DNA of 34,727 bases from an uncultured Oscillospiraceae bacterium (GCA_944382995.1 CALWOF010000009.1:1-34727), one strand, 5' to 3'. Numbered from the stretch's first letter, positions 6,790 through 14,682 are shown. Notes: generated from the letters alone by a model not told the origin. Translations and numbers: made by a program.

Positions 6790-7495
6790 GCCCGATCTCA
6801 CGGATCTTTCACGGAGAACAGGGGCGGCTGCAGCCACGTCTTTATTGTACCGGTTTCCAGCGCAAAGTCAAGTCCATTCCGCCGGCGACCGCTGCAGCCC
6901 GGCAGACCGGGCGACCCATATTCACGGATCTTCGTATATTACGCTTTGTATTTTGCAGTGAAACCTGCAAAAATTTTTGAGACAATTTGACGAGTTCCGA
7001 CAGGAAATCCCCGTGTTCTCCCCTCTGCAACAGGAAATTTCACACGGAATTTACCGGGTTTTTTCTCTGTTTTTTGTGTCCTATTCTCTTTATTTTCTAA
7101 AATATTCCATATTCCAGATAATATTTTTATTTACATAAAATTTTTGATAATTTTCGTTTACAAACAGTTATCCACATTCTCCACAGGGTTTTCAACAGTC
7201 GGATTTCCCTTATATATCAACAGCTATATAAACTATTGTATTTTTCTTCCAGCTCCTGTCATGCGGATCTACTCTGCGTTGATTTTCCCATTTTTCTTTA
7301 CATAATCCATAAATTCAAAAAACTTCTCCATCTTTCCACTTGCTTTCTGCAAAACAGATCGTATATGACGAGGCCCTGGGGTGTCCCGTCAAAAAAGCAA
7401 GTCCAGCGCCTTTACAATATGCAATCTGCATAGTCCCTCTTTATTCATCCAGCCGCCAGGCGCAGGCAGGCCGCCCGCAGGCCCGCAAAATTTAC
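6790..7495. other. Gene-free AT-rich stretch
   Basis: No coding frame here has a plausible start or recognisable product. 7030-7350 is markedly AT-rich against a GC-rich chromosome and contains the DnaA-box-like run described separately. The rest holds nothing I can name. Confidence 0.6.
7168..7197. promoter_or_regulatory. Cluster of three DnaA-box-like 9-mers
   Basis: TTATCCACA (7168-7176) is a perfect DnaA box. TTCTCCACA (7177-7185, one mismatch) abuts it head to tail, and TTTTCAACA (7189-7197, two mismatches) follows after GGG. On one side (7080-7165) lies a long A/T-only-like tract. This resembles an origin or DnaA-binding locus. The usual oriC neighbours (dnaA, dnaN, rpmH, gidA) are absent, so the role is open. 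Confidence 0.5.
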
Positions 7496-7532
7496 GCCGG
7501 GCCTCCGGAGGAAGCCCCCCCGGAGGCCCGGC
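7496..7532 (-). terminator. Terminator of the rimI-GNAT-tsaD run
   Basis: A perfect 13-bp stem (GCCGGGCCTCCGG and its complement) with an 11-nt loop, 10 bp past the tsaD stop. It is followed on the minus strand by an A/T-rich run (TAAATTTTG). Confidence 0.7.
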
Positions 7533-7541
7533 GCCCGGTCC

Positions 7542-8549
7542 TTATTCACTGATGTCCCTGGTGGCATATGCGTTCAGGTCCATGCCCGCCGTATGGCCCG
7601 CCAAATACTCATAATACCCCTGGGCGCCGATCATAGCGCCGTTATCACCGCAGAGCTTCAGCGGCGGCAGGTACAGCCGGATGCCCGCGTCATCGCAGGC
7701 GCGCTGCAGGTCAGCCCGGATGACGGAGTTTGCCGCCACGCCGCCGGCGGCGCAGAGGATCTTCCGGCCGGTCTGCCGTGCCGCCTCCATGGCCCGGGGC
7801 ACCAGCGTGTCGCTGACAGCCTGGGCGAAGTCCCGGGCCAGGGCCGCCCGGTCCAGGGGCTCCCCCACCTGCTGGGCGTGGTGGGCCAGATTCACCACCG
7901 CCGTCTTGAGGCCGGAGAAGCTCATGTCCAGCTCCGCCCCCTCCACATGGGCGTGGGGCAGGGTGTAGACACCACCGGCGGACTGCTGGGCCAGCTCGTC
8001 CATGGGCCGTCCGCCGGGATAGGGCAGGCCCAGCACCCGGGCCGCCTTGTCGAAGCACTCCCCCGCCGCGTCGTCCCGGGTAGCGCCCAGGATCTCCATG
8101 TCCGTGTAGTCCCGGACGTCCACGATCAGGGTGTTGCCGCCGGAGATGGCCAGGGCCAGGAAGGGCGGCTCTAAGTCCGGAAAGGCCAGGTAGTTGGCGG
8201 CGATATGGCCCCGGATGTGGTGCACCGGGATCAGGGGCACCCCCAGGGCGTAGGCCACGGATTTGGCGAAGCTCAGGCCCACCAGCACCGCGCCGATGAG
8301 GCCCGGGGCATAGGTCACCGCCACCGCGTCGATATCCTCGCGGGTGCAGCCCGCCTCCCGGAGAGCCTGTTCCGTCAGGGCGGCGATGGCCTCCACGTGC
8401 TTGCGGGAGGCGATCTCCGGCACCACGCCGCCGTAGAGGGCGTGGAGGTCCGCCTGGGAGGCGATGGCGTCGGAGAGGACGGTGCGGCCATCCTCCACCA
8501 CGGCCACGGCCGTCTCGTCGCAGGAGGATTCAAAGGCCAGGATCTTCAT
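7542..8549 (-). CDS. tsaD: tRNA N6-threonylcarbamoyladenosine transferase TsaD
   Basis: Transfers the threonylcarbamoyl group to A37 of ANN-decoding tRNAs, working with TsaB and TsaE (not in this window). 335 residues, the normal length. The start at 8549 (MKILAFESSCDETA) is the family N-terminus; an upstream extension of the frame is spurious. Visible landmarks are ESSCDET, the metal-binding HHIRGH (HxxxH), the SGGNT phosphate loop, GATRDDAAGECFDKAARVLG, SFSGLKTA and AAGGVAANS. It is the last gene of the rimI-GNAT-tsaD run, 19 bp after the GNAT stop. The rimI-tsaD pairing is common in Firmicutes. Confidence 0.97.
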   Translation of the reverse strand: MKILAFESSCDETAVAVVEDGRTVLSDAIASQADLHALYGGVVPEIASRKHVEAIAALTEQALREAGCTREDIDAVAVTYAPGLIGAVLVGLSFAKSVAYALGVPLIPVHHIRGHIAANYLAFPDLEPPFLALAISGGNTLIVDVRDYTDMEILGATRDDAAGECFDKAARVLGLPYPGGRPMDELAQQSAGGVYTLPHAHVEGAELDMSFSGLKTAVVNLAHHAQQVGEPLDRAALARDFAQAVSDTLVPRAMEAARQTGRKILCAAGGVAANSVIRADLQRACDDAGIRLYLPPLKLCGDNGAMIGAQGYYEYLAGHTAGMDLNAYATRDISE

Positions 8550-8568
8550 GTGTTCACGCTTCTTTCTC

Positions 8569-9162
8569 TCACTGCTGCCACTCCACCTTCTCCCCCGGGC
8601 CCCGGTCAGGGTCAAAGGGGATGCGGACATAGCGGCTGAACTTGTCCGGGGCGAAGGTGCTCTCGTAGACATAGCGGTGCTCCGCCATCAGGGCGGCCTC
8701 GTCCACGTCTCCCACCGCCCAGTAGAGGGTCCTGTAAGGCACGCCGAACATGGCCGTGTCGTACCCGGCGGTCCGGGCGCCGCTGCGGGCGTAAAAGCCC
8801 AGCCGCCGCTCCGCCATCGCCGGGTCCGGGGCGTAGCAGGGGATCTCGCTCTCGCCGAAGATCACCGTGTCCGCCTCCGCCTCCCGGAGCTTCTCCAGGA
8901 TCGCGGCCCCCAGGCCGCCGTTGCGGCGGGCGGGGGACACGCACAGATAGTCCAGCAGGGCCCAGCCGGGGTGACCCAGCCACAAAAACGCCTCGCCCAC
9001 GATGTCGTCCCCGTCGAAGAGACACCAGGGGCGGTACCGGTCCGCCGCCCACATCTCCTCCATGTTCCGCAGGGGCTTGAGCTCCGCAGAGGGAAAGGCC
9101 TCCTTCAGGTCCCGGTCATAGACCGTCCGCAGCTGCTCCAGTGTCGGTATCCGCAGTTCCAT
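8569..9162 (-). CDS. GNAT family acetyltransferase
   Basis: A 197-residue acetyl-CoA-dependent N-acetyltransferase of unknown substrate. ATG 9162 is chosen because AAGGAG lies 7 nt upstream. The start lies inside the end of rimI, a 47-bp overlap in another frame, so the two are translationally coupled. The GNAT core shows as LLDYLCVSPARRNGGLGAAI (beta4 and the acetyl-CoA pyrophosphate loop, here RNGGLG), followed by a C-terminal half with FYARSGARTAGYDTAMFG. No membrane or export signal. It sits between rimI and tsaD, where many Firmicutes have no gene. Involvement in translation or protein N-terminal modification is possible but unproven. Confidence 0.85.
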   Translation of the reverse strand: MELRIPTLEQLRTVYDRDLKEAFPSAELKPLRNMEEMWAADRYRPWCLFDGDDIVGEAFLWLGHPGWALLDYLCVSPARRNGGLGAAILEKLREAEADTVIFGESEIPCYAPDPAMAERRLGFYARSGARTAGYDTAMFGVPYRTLYWAVGDVDEAALMAEHRYVYESTFAPDKFSRYVRIPFDPDRGPGEKVEWQQ

Positions 9163-9619
9163 CAGCAAACTCCTTTGTCATGATGATGGCATCCTCCTTC
9201 GGATGCTCGTAGTAGTTCTTCCGCCGGCCTGCGCTGCGGAAGCCCCGGCTGCCGTACAGGGCGATGGCCCCGTAGTTGGACGCCCGGACCTCCAGCGTCA
9301 AAAACGCCAGGCGGTGGGCCTGGGCAAAGTCCAGGAACACCTGGAGAAGCTTTTTCGCCACTCCCTGCCGGCGGCACTCCGGCCGCACGGCCACGTTGGT
9401 GATATAGCCCTCGTCCAGCACCACCAGCAGCCCGGCGTAGCCCGCCACGCGGCCCTGGTCGTCCAGGGCCACCAGGAAGGCGGCGCAATCGTTCTCCAGC
9501 TCCTCCACCAGCATGTTCCGGGACCAGGGGGTGGTGAAGCAGATCCGCTCCAGCTCTGCCACCTCGTCCACATGGTCCCCGGTCATGGGGACGATGTGCA
9601 CATGCATCTCATCTCTCAT
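9116..9619 (-). CDS. rimI: Ribosomal protein S18 alanine N-acetyltransferase RimI
   Basis: A 167-residue GNAT enzyme expected to acetylate the N-terminal alanine of ribosomal protein S18. The start at 9619 is preceded by AAGGAG, 8 nt away. Typical RimI features are ERICFTTPWS near the N-terminus, YITNVAVRPECRRQGVAKKL (acetyl-CoA loop RRQGVA), LEVRASNYGAIALYGSRGF, and RKNYYEHPKEDAIIM at the end. The last 15 residues run into the next gene's start region and look like a non-conserved tail. First gene of the three-gene run ending in tsaD, 87 bp after polA. Confidence 0.93.
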   Translation of the reverse strand: MRDEMHVHIVPMTGDHVDEVAELERICFTTPWSRNMLVEELENDCAAFLVALDDQGRVAGYAGLLVVLDEGYITNVAVRPECRRQGVAKKLLQVFLDFAQAHRLAFLTLEVRASNYGAIALYGSRGFRSAGRRKNYYEHPKEDAIIMTKEFADGTADTDTGAAADGL

Positions 9620-9706
9620 GGTTCTCTCTCCTTTTCCGTGGCCGTCCGGCCAGCAGGGGACCCTGCCGCCGTCTCTCCGCGCCTCACTCTGCTCTCCCGT
9701 CCCTCT

Positions 9707-12355
9707 CTAGCCCTTGGCCTCCAGCCAGTTTTTGCCCCAGTGGGCGTCCGCCGTCAGGGGCACGGAGAGGGAGACCACGTTCTCCATCTCCTCCCGCAGA
9801 AGCCGGGCGGCGGTCTCCGCCTGCGGCTCCGGGCACTCCACGATCAGCTCGTCGTGGACCTGGAGCACCAGCCGGGCCTCCGGCAGCTCTTGGCGCAGGC
9901 GGTCCCGCACCGCCACCATGGCCAGCTTCATGATGTCTGCCGCCGTGCCCTGGATGGGCATGTTCAGCGCCACCCGCTCGCCGAAGGCGCGGAGGTTGTG
10001 GTTGGAGGAGGTCAGCTCCGGCAGGTCCCGCCGGCGGTGGAAGATGGTCTCCACATACCCGTCGGCCTTCGCCCGCTCCACGATGTCGTCCATATACCGC
10101 CGGACGCCGGGGAAGGTGGCGAAGTAGGCGTCCATATAGTCTTTGGCCTCCGCCACGGTGACGCCGATGTCCTGGCTGAGGGAGAAGGCGGAGATCCCGT
10201 AGACGATGCCGAAGTTCACCGCCTTGGCCCGGCGGCGCATCTCATGGGTCACGTCGGCCGGGTCCACCCGGAACACTTTGGCCGCCGTCTGGGCGTGGAA
10301 GTCCCCGCCGGAGAGAAAGGCGGAACGCATGGCCTCGTCTCCGGAGATGTGGGCCAGGAGCCGCAGCTCGATCTGGGAGTAGTCCGCGTCCACCAGGACG
10401 CAGCCGTCGGCGGGGATGAACATCCGCCGGATCTCACTGCCCAGGTCCGTCCGGGTGGGGATATTCTGGAGGTTGGGCTCCGCGGAGGAGAGGCGGCCGG
10501 TGGCCGTCACCGTCATCTGGAAGGAGGTCCGCACCCGGCCGTCCGGGTCCATGGCCTTGAGAAGCCCGTCGGCGTAGGTGGATTTCAGCTTGGCGTACTG
10601 GCGGTACTCCAGCACCGCCCCCACGATGGGGGCCTCGTACCGGAGCTTCTCCAGCACGTCGGCGTTGGTGGACCAGCCGGTCTTGGTCTTTTTTCCGTGG
10701 GGCAGGCCCAGCTTTCCGAACAGAATCTCCCCCAGCTGCTTGGGGGAGTTGATGTTGAACTCCTCCCCGGCCATGTCGTAGATGGCCTTTTCCCGCTCCG
10801 CGATGTTGGCGGAGAGCATCTCCCCGAAGGAGACCAGCGCCCCCTTGTCCACCCGGCAGCCGGCGGTCTCCATCTCCGCCAGCACCCGGCACAGGGGCAG
10901 CTCCGCCGTCTCATAGAGGTCCCACAGCTGCTTCTCCCGGAGCTTGGGAGCCTGGGTCTCGTACAGGGCGTCCACGGCGGAGGTGTGGCAGTGGAAGGCC
11001 GTCTCCGCCTGGACCGTGTCCCCCAGAGGGGAGAAGGCGTCCGGCTCCAGGTAGAGGGGCTTCATCAGCTCCGCATTGTAATAGGAGACGAACAGCCGCT
11101 GGAGATCATAGCTGCCCGCCGTGGCGTCCAGCAGATAGGCCGCCAGGGCCGTGTCAAAGATGAACCCCTCCGCCGGCAGACCGTTTTCCAGCAGCGTCCG
11201 CATCAGATCCTTCACGTTGTGGGAGACCTTTTTGATGTCAGCGGAGAACAGCGCCCCCAGCAGGGCGTTCCAGTCCCCCTGATATCTGCTGAAAAACAGC
11301 TCCGCGGAGCCGGCAGCGTCCGCCCCGGTCTCCCAGTCCACCATCACGCCGGTCAGGTCCGGCAGGGCCAGCAGGGACACGTGGTCCGCCGCCCGCCACT
11401 GTTCCAGCAGACGCTCCGCCTGATCGGGAGACGTGACCTGCTCCACGGTGACGGTGACGTCCGGCCGCTCCGCCGCCTCTGTCTGCCCCGGCGCCAGGCC
11501 GAATTTCTCGATGAGCTTTGTGAACTCCAGCTTCAGAAACAGCGGGTAGGCGTCCGGGCCGGGCTTTTGCACCAGGTTGTCCTCCGGGTGGAAGTCCAGG
11601 GGCGCGTCGGTGACGATGGTGGCCAGCCAGTAGGAGGTCCGGGCGCTCTCCTCCCCCTCCGTCAGTTTTTTGATGGCGGCGGGCTTGGCGTCGATGTCCG
11701 GCAGCTTGGCGTACAGCGTATCGATGCTGCCGTACTGCTGAATCAGGGCCATGGCGGTCTTCTCCCCGATGCCGGGGACGCCGGGGATGTTGTCGGAGCT
11801 GTCCCCCATCAGGGCCTTCAAATCGATCATGTGGATGGGAGCGAAGCCGTACTGCTCCCGGAAGGCAGCCTCCGTCATATCCTTGGTGGTGGTCTGCCCC
11901 ATGCGGGTGGACACCAGCTTCACCATCGTGTGGCCCGTGATGAGCTGGAGGGAGTCCTTGTCGCCGGTGACCACCACGCAGTCCCAGCCCGCCGCCTCGC
12001 ACCGGCGGGAGATGGTGCCGATCAGGTCGTCGGCCTCCCAGCCCTCCAGCTCATAGCGGGGGATGTTCAGGGCGTCCAGCACCTCCTTGAGCACCGGCAC
12101 CTGGACCCGCAGCTCCTCCGGCATGGGCTTGCGGGTGGCCTTGTAGGCCTCCGACGCCTTGTGGCGGAAGGTGGGGGCGTGGACGTCGAAGGTGACGCAC
12201 ACCGCGTCCGGCGCCTCCTCCCCCTCCAGCCGCAGGAGGGTGGTGAGGAAGCCGAAGACGGCGTGGGTGTAGAGCCCGTCCCGTGTGGTGAGGGGGCGGA
12301 TGCCGTAGTAGGCCCGATTCAGGATGCTGTTTCCGTCGATGACCATGAGCTTCAT
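9707..12355 (-). CDS. polA: DNA polymerase I
   Basis: 882 residues, the usual size. It fills gaps and removes RNA primers during repair and Okazaki-fragment processing. The start at 12355 (MKLMVIDGNSILNRAYYG) has GGAGGG 7 nt upstream; a further upstream ATG is in frame but lacks a ribosome site. Order: 5' nuclease domain (1 to about 290, with GWEADDLIGT and GDSSDNIPGVPGIGEKTA), a 3'-5' exonuclease-fold domain (about 310-480), then the polymerase domain with motif A DADYSQIELR (about 655), motif B RRAKAVNFGIVYG (about 710) and motif C VHDEL (about 833). The exonuclease motif I acidic pair (DxE) is absent (LLALPDL in its place) and motif III is not evident, so proofreading is probably lost, as in Bacillus Pol I. 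Confidence 0.97.
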   Translation of the reverse strand: MKLMVIDGNSILNRAYYGIRPLTTRDGLYTHAVFGFLTTLLRLEGEEAPDAVCVTFDVHAPTFRHKASEAYKATRKPMPEELRVQVPVLKEVLDALNIPRYELEGWEADDLIGTISRRCEAAGWDCVVVTGDKDSLQLITGHTMVKLVSTRMGQTTTKDMTEAAFREQYGFAPIHMIDLKALMGDSSDNIPGVPGIGEKTAMALIQQYGSIDTLYAKLPDIDAKPAAIKKLTEGEESARTSYWLATIVTDAPLDFHPEDNLVQKPGPDAYPLFLKLEFTKLIEKFGLAPGQTEAAERPDVTVTVEQVTSPDQAERLLEQWRAADHVSLLALPDLTGVMVDWETGADAAGSAELFFSRYQGDWNALLGALFSADIKKVSHNVKDLMRTLLENGLPAEGFIFDTALAAYLLDATAGSYDLQRLFVSYYNAELMKPLYLEPDAFSPLGDTVQAETAFHCHTSAVDALYETQAPKLREKQLWDLYETAELPLCRVLAEMETAGCRVDKGALVSFGEMLSANIAEREKAIYDMAGEEFNINSPKQLGEILFGKLGLPHGKKTKTGWSTNADVLEKLRYEAPIVGAVLEYRQYAKLKSTYADGLLKAMDPDGRVRTSFQMTVTATGRLSSAEPNLQNIPTRTDLGSEIRRMFIPADGCVLVDADYSQIELRLLAHISGDEAMRSAFLSGGDFHAQTAAKVFRVDPADVTHEMRRRAKAVNFGIVYGISAFSLSQDIGVTVAEAKDYMDAYFATFPGVRRYMDDIVERAKADGYVETIFHRRRDLPELTSSNHNLRAFGERVALNMPIQGTAADIMKLAMVAVRDRLRQELPEARLVLQVHDELIVECPEPQAETAARLLREEMENVVSLSVPLTADAHWGKNWLEAKG

Positions 12356-12399
12356 GGGGAGTCCCTCCTGCCCGCAGGCTGATTTTTCCATAGAGATAT

Positions 12400-12428
12400 A
12401 GTATATCCCAAATCCGGCGTTTTCGCAA
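12400..12428 (-). promoter_or_regulatory. polA promoter
   Basis: Minus strand: TTGCGA (12428-12423), 17-bp spacer, TATACT (12405-12400), about 45 bp before the polA start codon. Confidence 0.7.
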
Positions 12429-12442
12429 GGCGGGTTTGCCCC

Positions 12443-12471
12443 TTGCCGGAGGCGGAAACATCTGATAGAAT
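12443..12471 (+). promoter_or_regulatory. Promoter of the 170-residue unknown gene
   Basis: TTGCCG (12443-12448), 17-bp spacer, TAGAAT (12466-12471). It diverges from the polA promoter and argues that the downstream gene is transcribed on its own. Confidence 0.6.
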
Positions 12472-12520
12472 GGAGCCATCAAAATCTGCGCCGCTGAAGG
12501 CGCGGCAGGGGGCTTGTGCT

Positions 12521-13033
12521 GTGGGCAGATCAAAATTGAAAGATACAGATACAATATCTTACGCCATGGACCTAAACGAAGCCAATGTCCAGGCCATCTT
12601 CAATCGGTGTATCGCCAAGGAGGGAACGCCGGAGGATCAGTGCTTCAACAGCATATTGTTTTCCCGTCTGCGGGGGTACAGCCCCGACGCGGAGCGCATC
12701 GTTGTGTTTGACCGGGAAAATTTTTTAGCCAATAAGAAATGTATCCAATACCTCTATGGTCAGTTGAAGAATGTCCATGCGGGGAACAAAACCTTGCAGA
12801 TCAACGAGGCGTTTCTCACCTATTCCGGCACATACTGGACGACCAACAAGGGCGTTCTGCTGGAATTTTTGTATTTGGGTGCCGCAGTTACTGACTATCA
12901 GTTTGTTCGCATTTTTGACAGCAAAACGAACTCCACCAAGTTAAATACGGATATCATCACCCCCACCCTCTCCCCGAAAGACCCGGCCTTCCCGGCGTGG
13001 TGGGAGGTCCACAAGGGCGAGTGGGAGGAATGA
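12521..13033 (+). CDS. Hypothetical protein
   Basis: About 170 residues, no family recognised. The start is uncertain. GTG 12521 follows AGGGGG by 8 nt and lies after the predicted transcription start. ATG 12566 (MDLNEANVQAIFNRCIAKEG) has no good ribosome site but is where the protein-like sequence clearly begins. The chain is soluble-looking with Trp/Tyr-rich middle and end parts (FLTYSGTYWTTNKGVLLEFLYLG; PAWWEVHKGEWEE); no signal peptide or membrane helix. Its composition is slightly less GC-rich than its neighbours. Palindromic repeats begin 5 bp after the stop. It stands alone between the polA promoter and a membrane protein gene, so context gives no function. Confidence 0.6.
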   Translation: MGRSKLKDTDTISYAMDLNEANVQAIFNRCIAKEGTPEDQCFNSILFSRLRGYSPDAERIVVFDRENFLANKKCIQYLYGQLKNVHAGNKTLQINEAFLTYSGTYWTTNKGVLLEFLYLGAAVTDYQFVRIFDSKTNSTKLNTDIITPTLSPKDPAFPAWWEVHKGEWEE

Positions 13034-13037
13034 CCCT

Positions 13038-13110
13038 GTAGGGGCGCATACCATGCGCCCGCGTTCCCCGCGCCGGTTTCCCCCCCCGGGCGGCAGCTTG
13101 CCGCCCCTAC
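13038..13110. repeat. Palindromic intergenic repeat with GTAGGGGCG ends
   Basis: GTAGGGGCG (13038-13046) is matched by its complement CGCCCCTAC (13102-13110), with further inner inverted pieces (GGGCGCAT/ATGCGCCC type and GGCGGCAGCTTGCCGCC). A related GGTCGGCCCCTACGG piece follows at about 13158-13172. It looks like a short non-coding repeat of the REP/MITE kind. Confidence 0.55.
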
Positions 13111-13178
13111 GGCATGGAACGGGGCCGTTTCATCATCGCAAAACAGGCCGACACGCAGGTCGGCCCCTACGGCTTTTC

Positions 13179-13210
13179 ATTCCTAATTCCTAACTCCTCA
13201 TTCCTTATTG
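13179..13210. repeat. Half copy of the TAGGAATTAGGAG palindromic repeat family
   Basis: A run of ATTCCTAATTCCTAACTCC-like units matches the right arm of the full copies at 13630-13746 and 24606-24713, but no left arm is present. Confidence 0.6.
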
Positions 13211-13245
13211 ATTTTCTCTGCCGCCCCGCGGCGCAAGGAGGCATT

Positions 13246-13641
13246 ATGGATCGTCGTCCCACCCACATCTTGCTGCTGAAGGCCGCCCGGGCCCTGGAGC
13301 TGACCATCGCCGCCGTGATCCTGGTGGTGATCGTCTGCGGCGCTGTATTCCTGTTCTGGCAGACCGGACGGACGCTCCTCCTCTCCCCGGAGGCATTCTC
13401 GGTGGGGGACTTCCTCTCCGGCGCCCTGCTGCTGGTGATGGGGGTGGAGTTCGTGAAGCTGCTGGCCCTCCACACCGCCGACGCGGTGGTGGACGTGCTG
13501 CTGTTCACCATCGTCCGGCAGATGATCGTCAGCCACACCGACGCAGTGGAGACGCTGCTGGGCGTGGCCGCCGTGGCGGGGATCTTCGCCGTCAAGAAGT
13601 TTTTGCAGACCAGGGAAGACGCGGAAGAAGATAGGAGATAG
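13246..13641 (+). CDS. PsiE-like small integral membrane protein
   Basis: 131 residues. The ATG at 13246 has AAGGAGG 5 nt upstream. An in-frame extension back to 13114 crosses repeat sequence and is rejected. Four hydrophobic segments are visible: about 18-39 (LTIAAVILVVIVCGAVFLFW), 57-77 (FLSGALLLVMGVEFVKLLAL), 85-99 and 108-125, with charged ends. Length and layout match the phosphate-starvation-inducible PsiE family, whose molecular role is not known; a phosphate link here is only by family name. The last codons (DRR and the stop) lie inside a palindromic repeat. Converges with the PAP2 gene. Confidence 0.7.
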   Translation: MDRRPTHILLLKAARALELTIAAVILVVIVCGAVFLFWQTGRTLLLSPEAFSVGDFLSGALLLVMGVEFVKLLALHTADAVVDVLLFTIVRQMIVSHTDAVETLLGVAAVAGIFAVKKFLQTREDAEEDRR

Positions 13642-13746
13642 AAGTGAGGAGATAGGAGCCTCGGTGTCCGGCGAAGCCGGACGAATCCAATCGCCGCCGC
13701 AGGCGGCTCCGAAATTCCTATCTCCTAATTCCTAACTCCTAATTTC
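13630..13746. repeat. Full palindromic repeat, copy A, between two convergent genes
   Basis: The left arm GATAGGAGATAGAAGTGAGG.. (13630-13658) is roughly inverted at 13714-13746. Inside are two 3-nt-loop hairpins: GTCCGGC/GCCGGAC (13666-13682) and GCCGCC/GGCGGC (13693-13707). Both flanking genes end inside the arms, so the repeat supplies their stop codons. It may also act as a two-way transcription end. The same design is seen at 24606-24713. Confidence 0.75.
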
Positions 13747-14271
13747 CCCCAGCTTCTTCCGCAGTCTCTTGGCGATCCAGGCGCCCGCCGTTCCGACAGC
13801 GGCTCCCAGGACGATGCCGCCCAGCACGTCGGTGGGCCAGTGCATATAGAGATAGAGCCGGGAGAAGGCGATGAGGGAGGCCAGGACCAGGGCCGGCTTC
13901 CACAGGGGACTGCCGGCGGCCCGCAGGGCGAACACCGCCGCGAAGGACGCCGCCGTGTGGCCCGAGGGGAACGAGGCGTCCCCCGGCGGGGCGGTCAGCA
14001 GCTCCACCGCCGTGTTCACCGCGAAGGGCCGCACCCGGTCCACCAGGGGCTTGAGGAGCAGGTTGCAGCAGATCAGGTCCAAAATCAGGCCCAGGGACAG
14101 CGACACCCCCGTCCACCGCTGCCGCTTCAGCAGGAGCAGGATCACCGCCAGGGCGATCCAGATCTCCCCGTGGTCGCAGGTCCAGCTGATGACGGGCAGC
14201 ACCGCGTCCAGAAGGCCGCAGCGCAGATGGGCCTGGATCCAGTCCAGGGCCGCCAGCTCCGCCGTCTGCAT
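13732..14271 (-). CDS. PAP2-family membrane phosphatase
   Basis: A 179-residue integral membrane phosphatase, of the type that dephosphorylates undecaprenyl pyrophosphate or other lipid phosphates at the outer face of the membrane. The start at 14271 (MQTAELAALDWIQ) follows GGGGGAGAGG; longer in-frame starts exist but lack the family's N-terminus. All three signature motifs are present: KPLVDRVRP (KxxxxxxRP), PSGH, and SRLYLYMHWPTDVLGG (SRxxxxxHxxxD). Several hydrophobic helices lie between and around them (IWIALAVILLLL, VSLSLGLILDLICCNLLL). The final residues (EIRS and stop) are coded within a palindromic repeat. The substrate cannot be told from sequence; BcrC-like undecaprenyl-diphosphatase is the commonest role. 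Confidence 0.88.
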   Translation of the reverse strand: MQTAELAALDWIQAHLRCGLLDAVLPVISWTCDHGEIWIALAVILLLLKRQRWTGVSLSLGLILDLICCNLLLKPLVDRVRPFAVNTAVELLTAPPGDASFPSGHTAASFAAVFALRAAGSPLWKPALVLASLIAFSRLYLYMHWPTDVLGGIVLGAAVGTAGAWIAKRLRKKLGEIRS

Positions 14272-14424
14272 GGCCTCTCCCCCTCTCATCTCCGCCCGGT
14301 CCGCCGGGCTGTCTTTGTCCAGCATCATATCACGGATCTGCCACAGGCCGCAATGGTTTTTTCCGCCCGCTTCGCCGATGTGCACAAATCTGGACAGAAT
14401 TTTCCATATTTTTGCCAACGGCCG

Positions 14425-14453
14425 TTGACAAGTCCCGGAGAACGTGGTAGGAT
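14425..14453 (+). promoter_or_regulatory. Promoter of riboswitch-ABC transporter operon
   Basis: Consensus TTGACA (14425-14430), 17-bp spacer, TAGGAT (14448-14453). Transcription would start near 14460, just before the riboswitch. Confidence 0.8.
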
Positions 14454-14470
14454 ACTTCAAAATTGGATCG

Positions 14471-14640
14471 CTCAGATAGAGGCGCGGCGTCCATCAGTAC
14501 CGCACCGGCAAGGCCAGGCAGCCGCCGGACGGGAAAGGGTCCGCCGCCGAAGTGCCGGAATGATGCCTGTCCTTTCGGTGCTGGGCCGTCAGGGAATACC
14601 TGCCGGACTGTCACAAACCTTTGTGAAGCGCTATCGATGG
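14471..14640 (+). ncRNA. Lysine riboswitch (L box)
   Basis: Conserved L-box blocks appear in order: AGATAGAGGCGCGG and ATCAGTACCGC at the 5' end, GGGAAAGGG then CCGCCGAAGTGCC in the middle, and GCTGGGCCGTCAGGGAATAC then GCCGGACTGTCAC near the 3' end. These match the order and wording of the known lysC L box. It lies between a consensus promoter and a strong terminator, which fits lysine-dependent premature termination upstream of a transporter. Edges are approximate. Confidence 0.85.
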
Positions 14641-14682
14641 CTGTTCGGAGCGCCCCGCCGGGGCAGCTTTCCGTATTTCCCA

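Noticed and set aside
6310-6990. Several 70-200 codon frames across the tRNA-Pro repeats
   Set aside because: They are translations of tRNA pseudogene and promoter repeats, not proteins.
7168-7197. Calling this site oriC outright
   Set aside because: Only three boxes, two imperfect, and none of the usual origin genes nearby; kept as a DnaA-box-like cluster.
9203-12382. A 1,059-codon open frame on the plus strand opposite polA and rimI
   Set aside because: Same reason: shadow of polA codon bias, with no recognisable domain and no start signal.
13038-13210. CRISPR array
   Set aside because: The repeats are inverted and irregular, without constant spacing or spacers.
13114-13245. N-terminal extension of the PsiE-like protein
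   Set aside because: The extra 44 codons read through palindromic repeats; the ribosome site AAGGAGG fixes the start at 13246.
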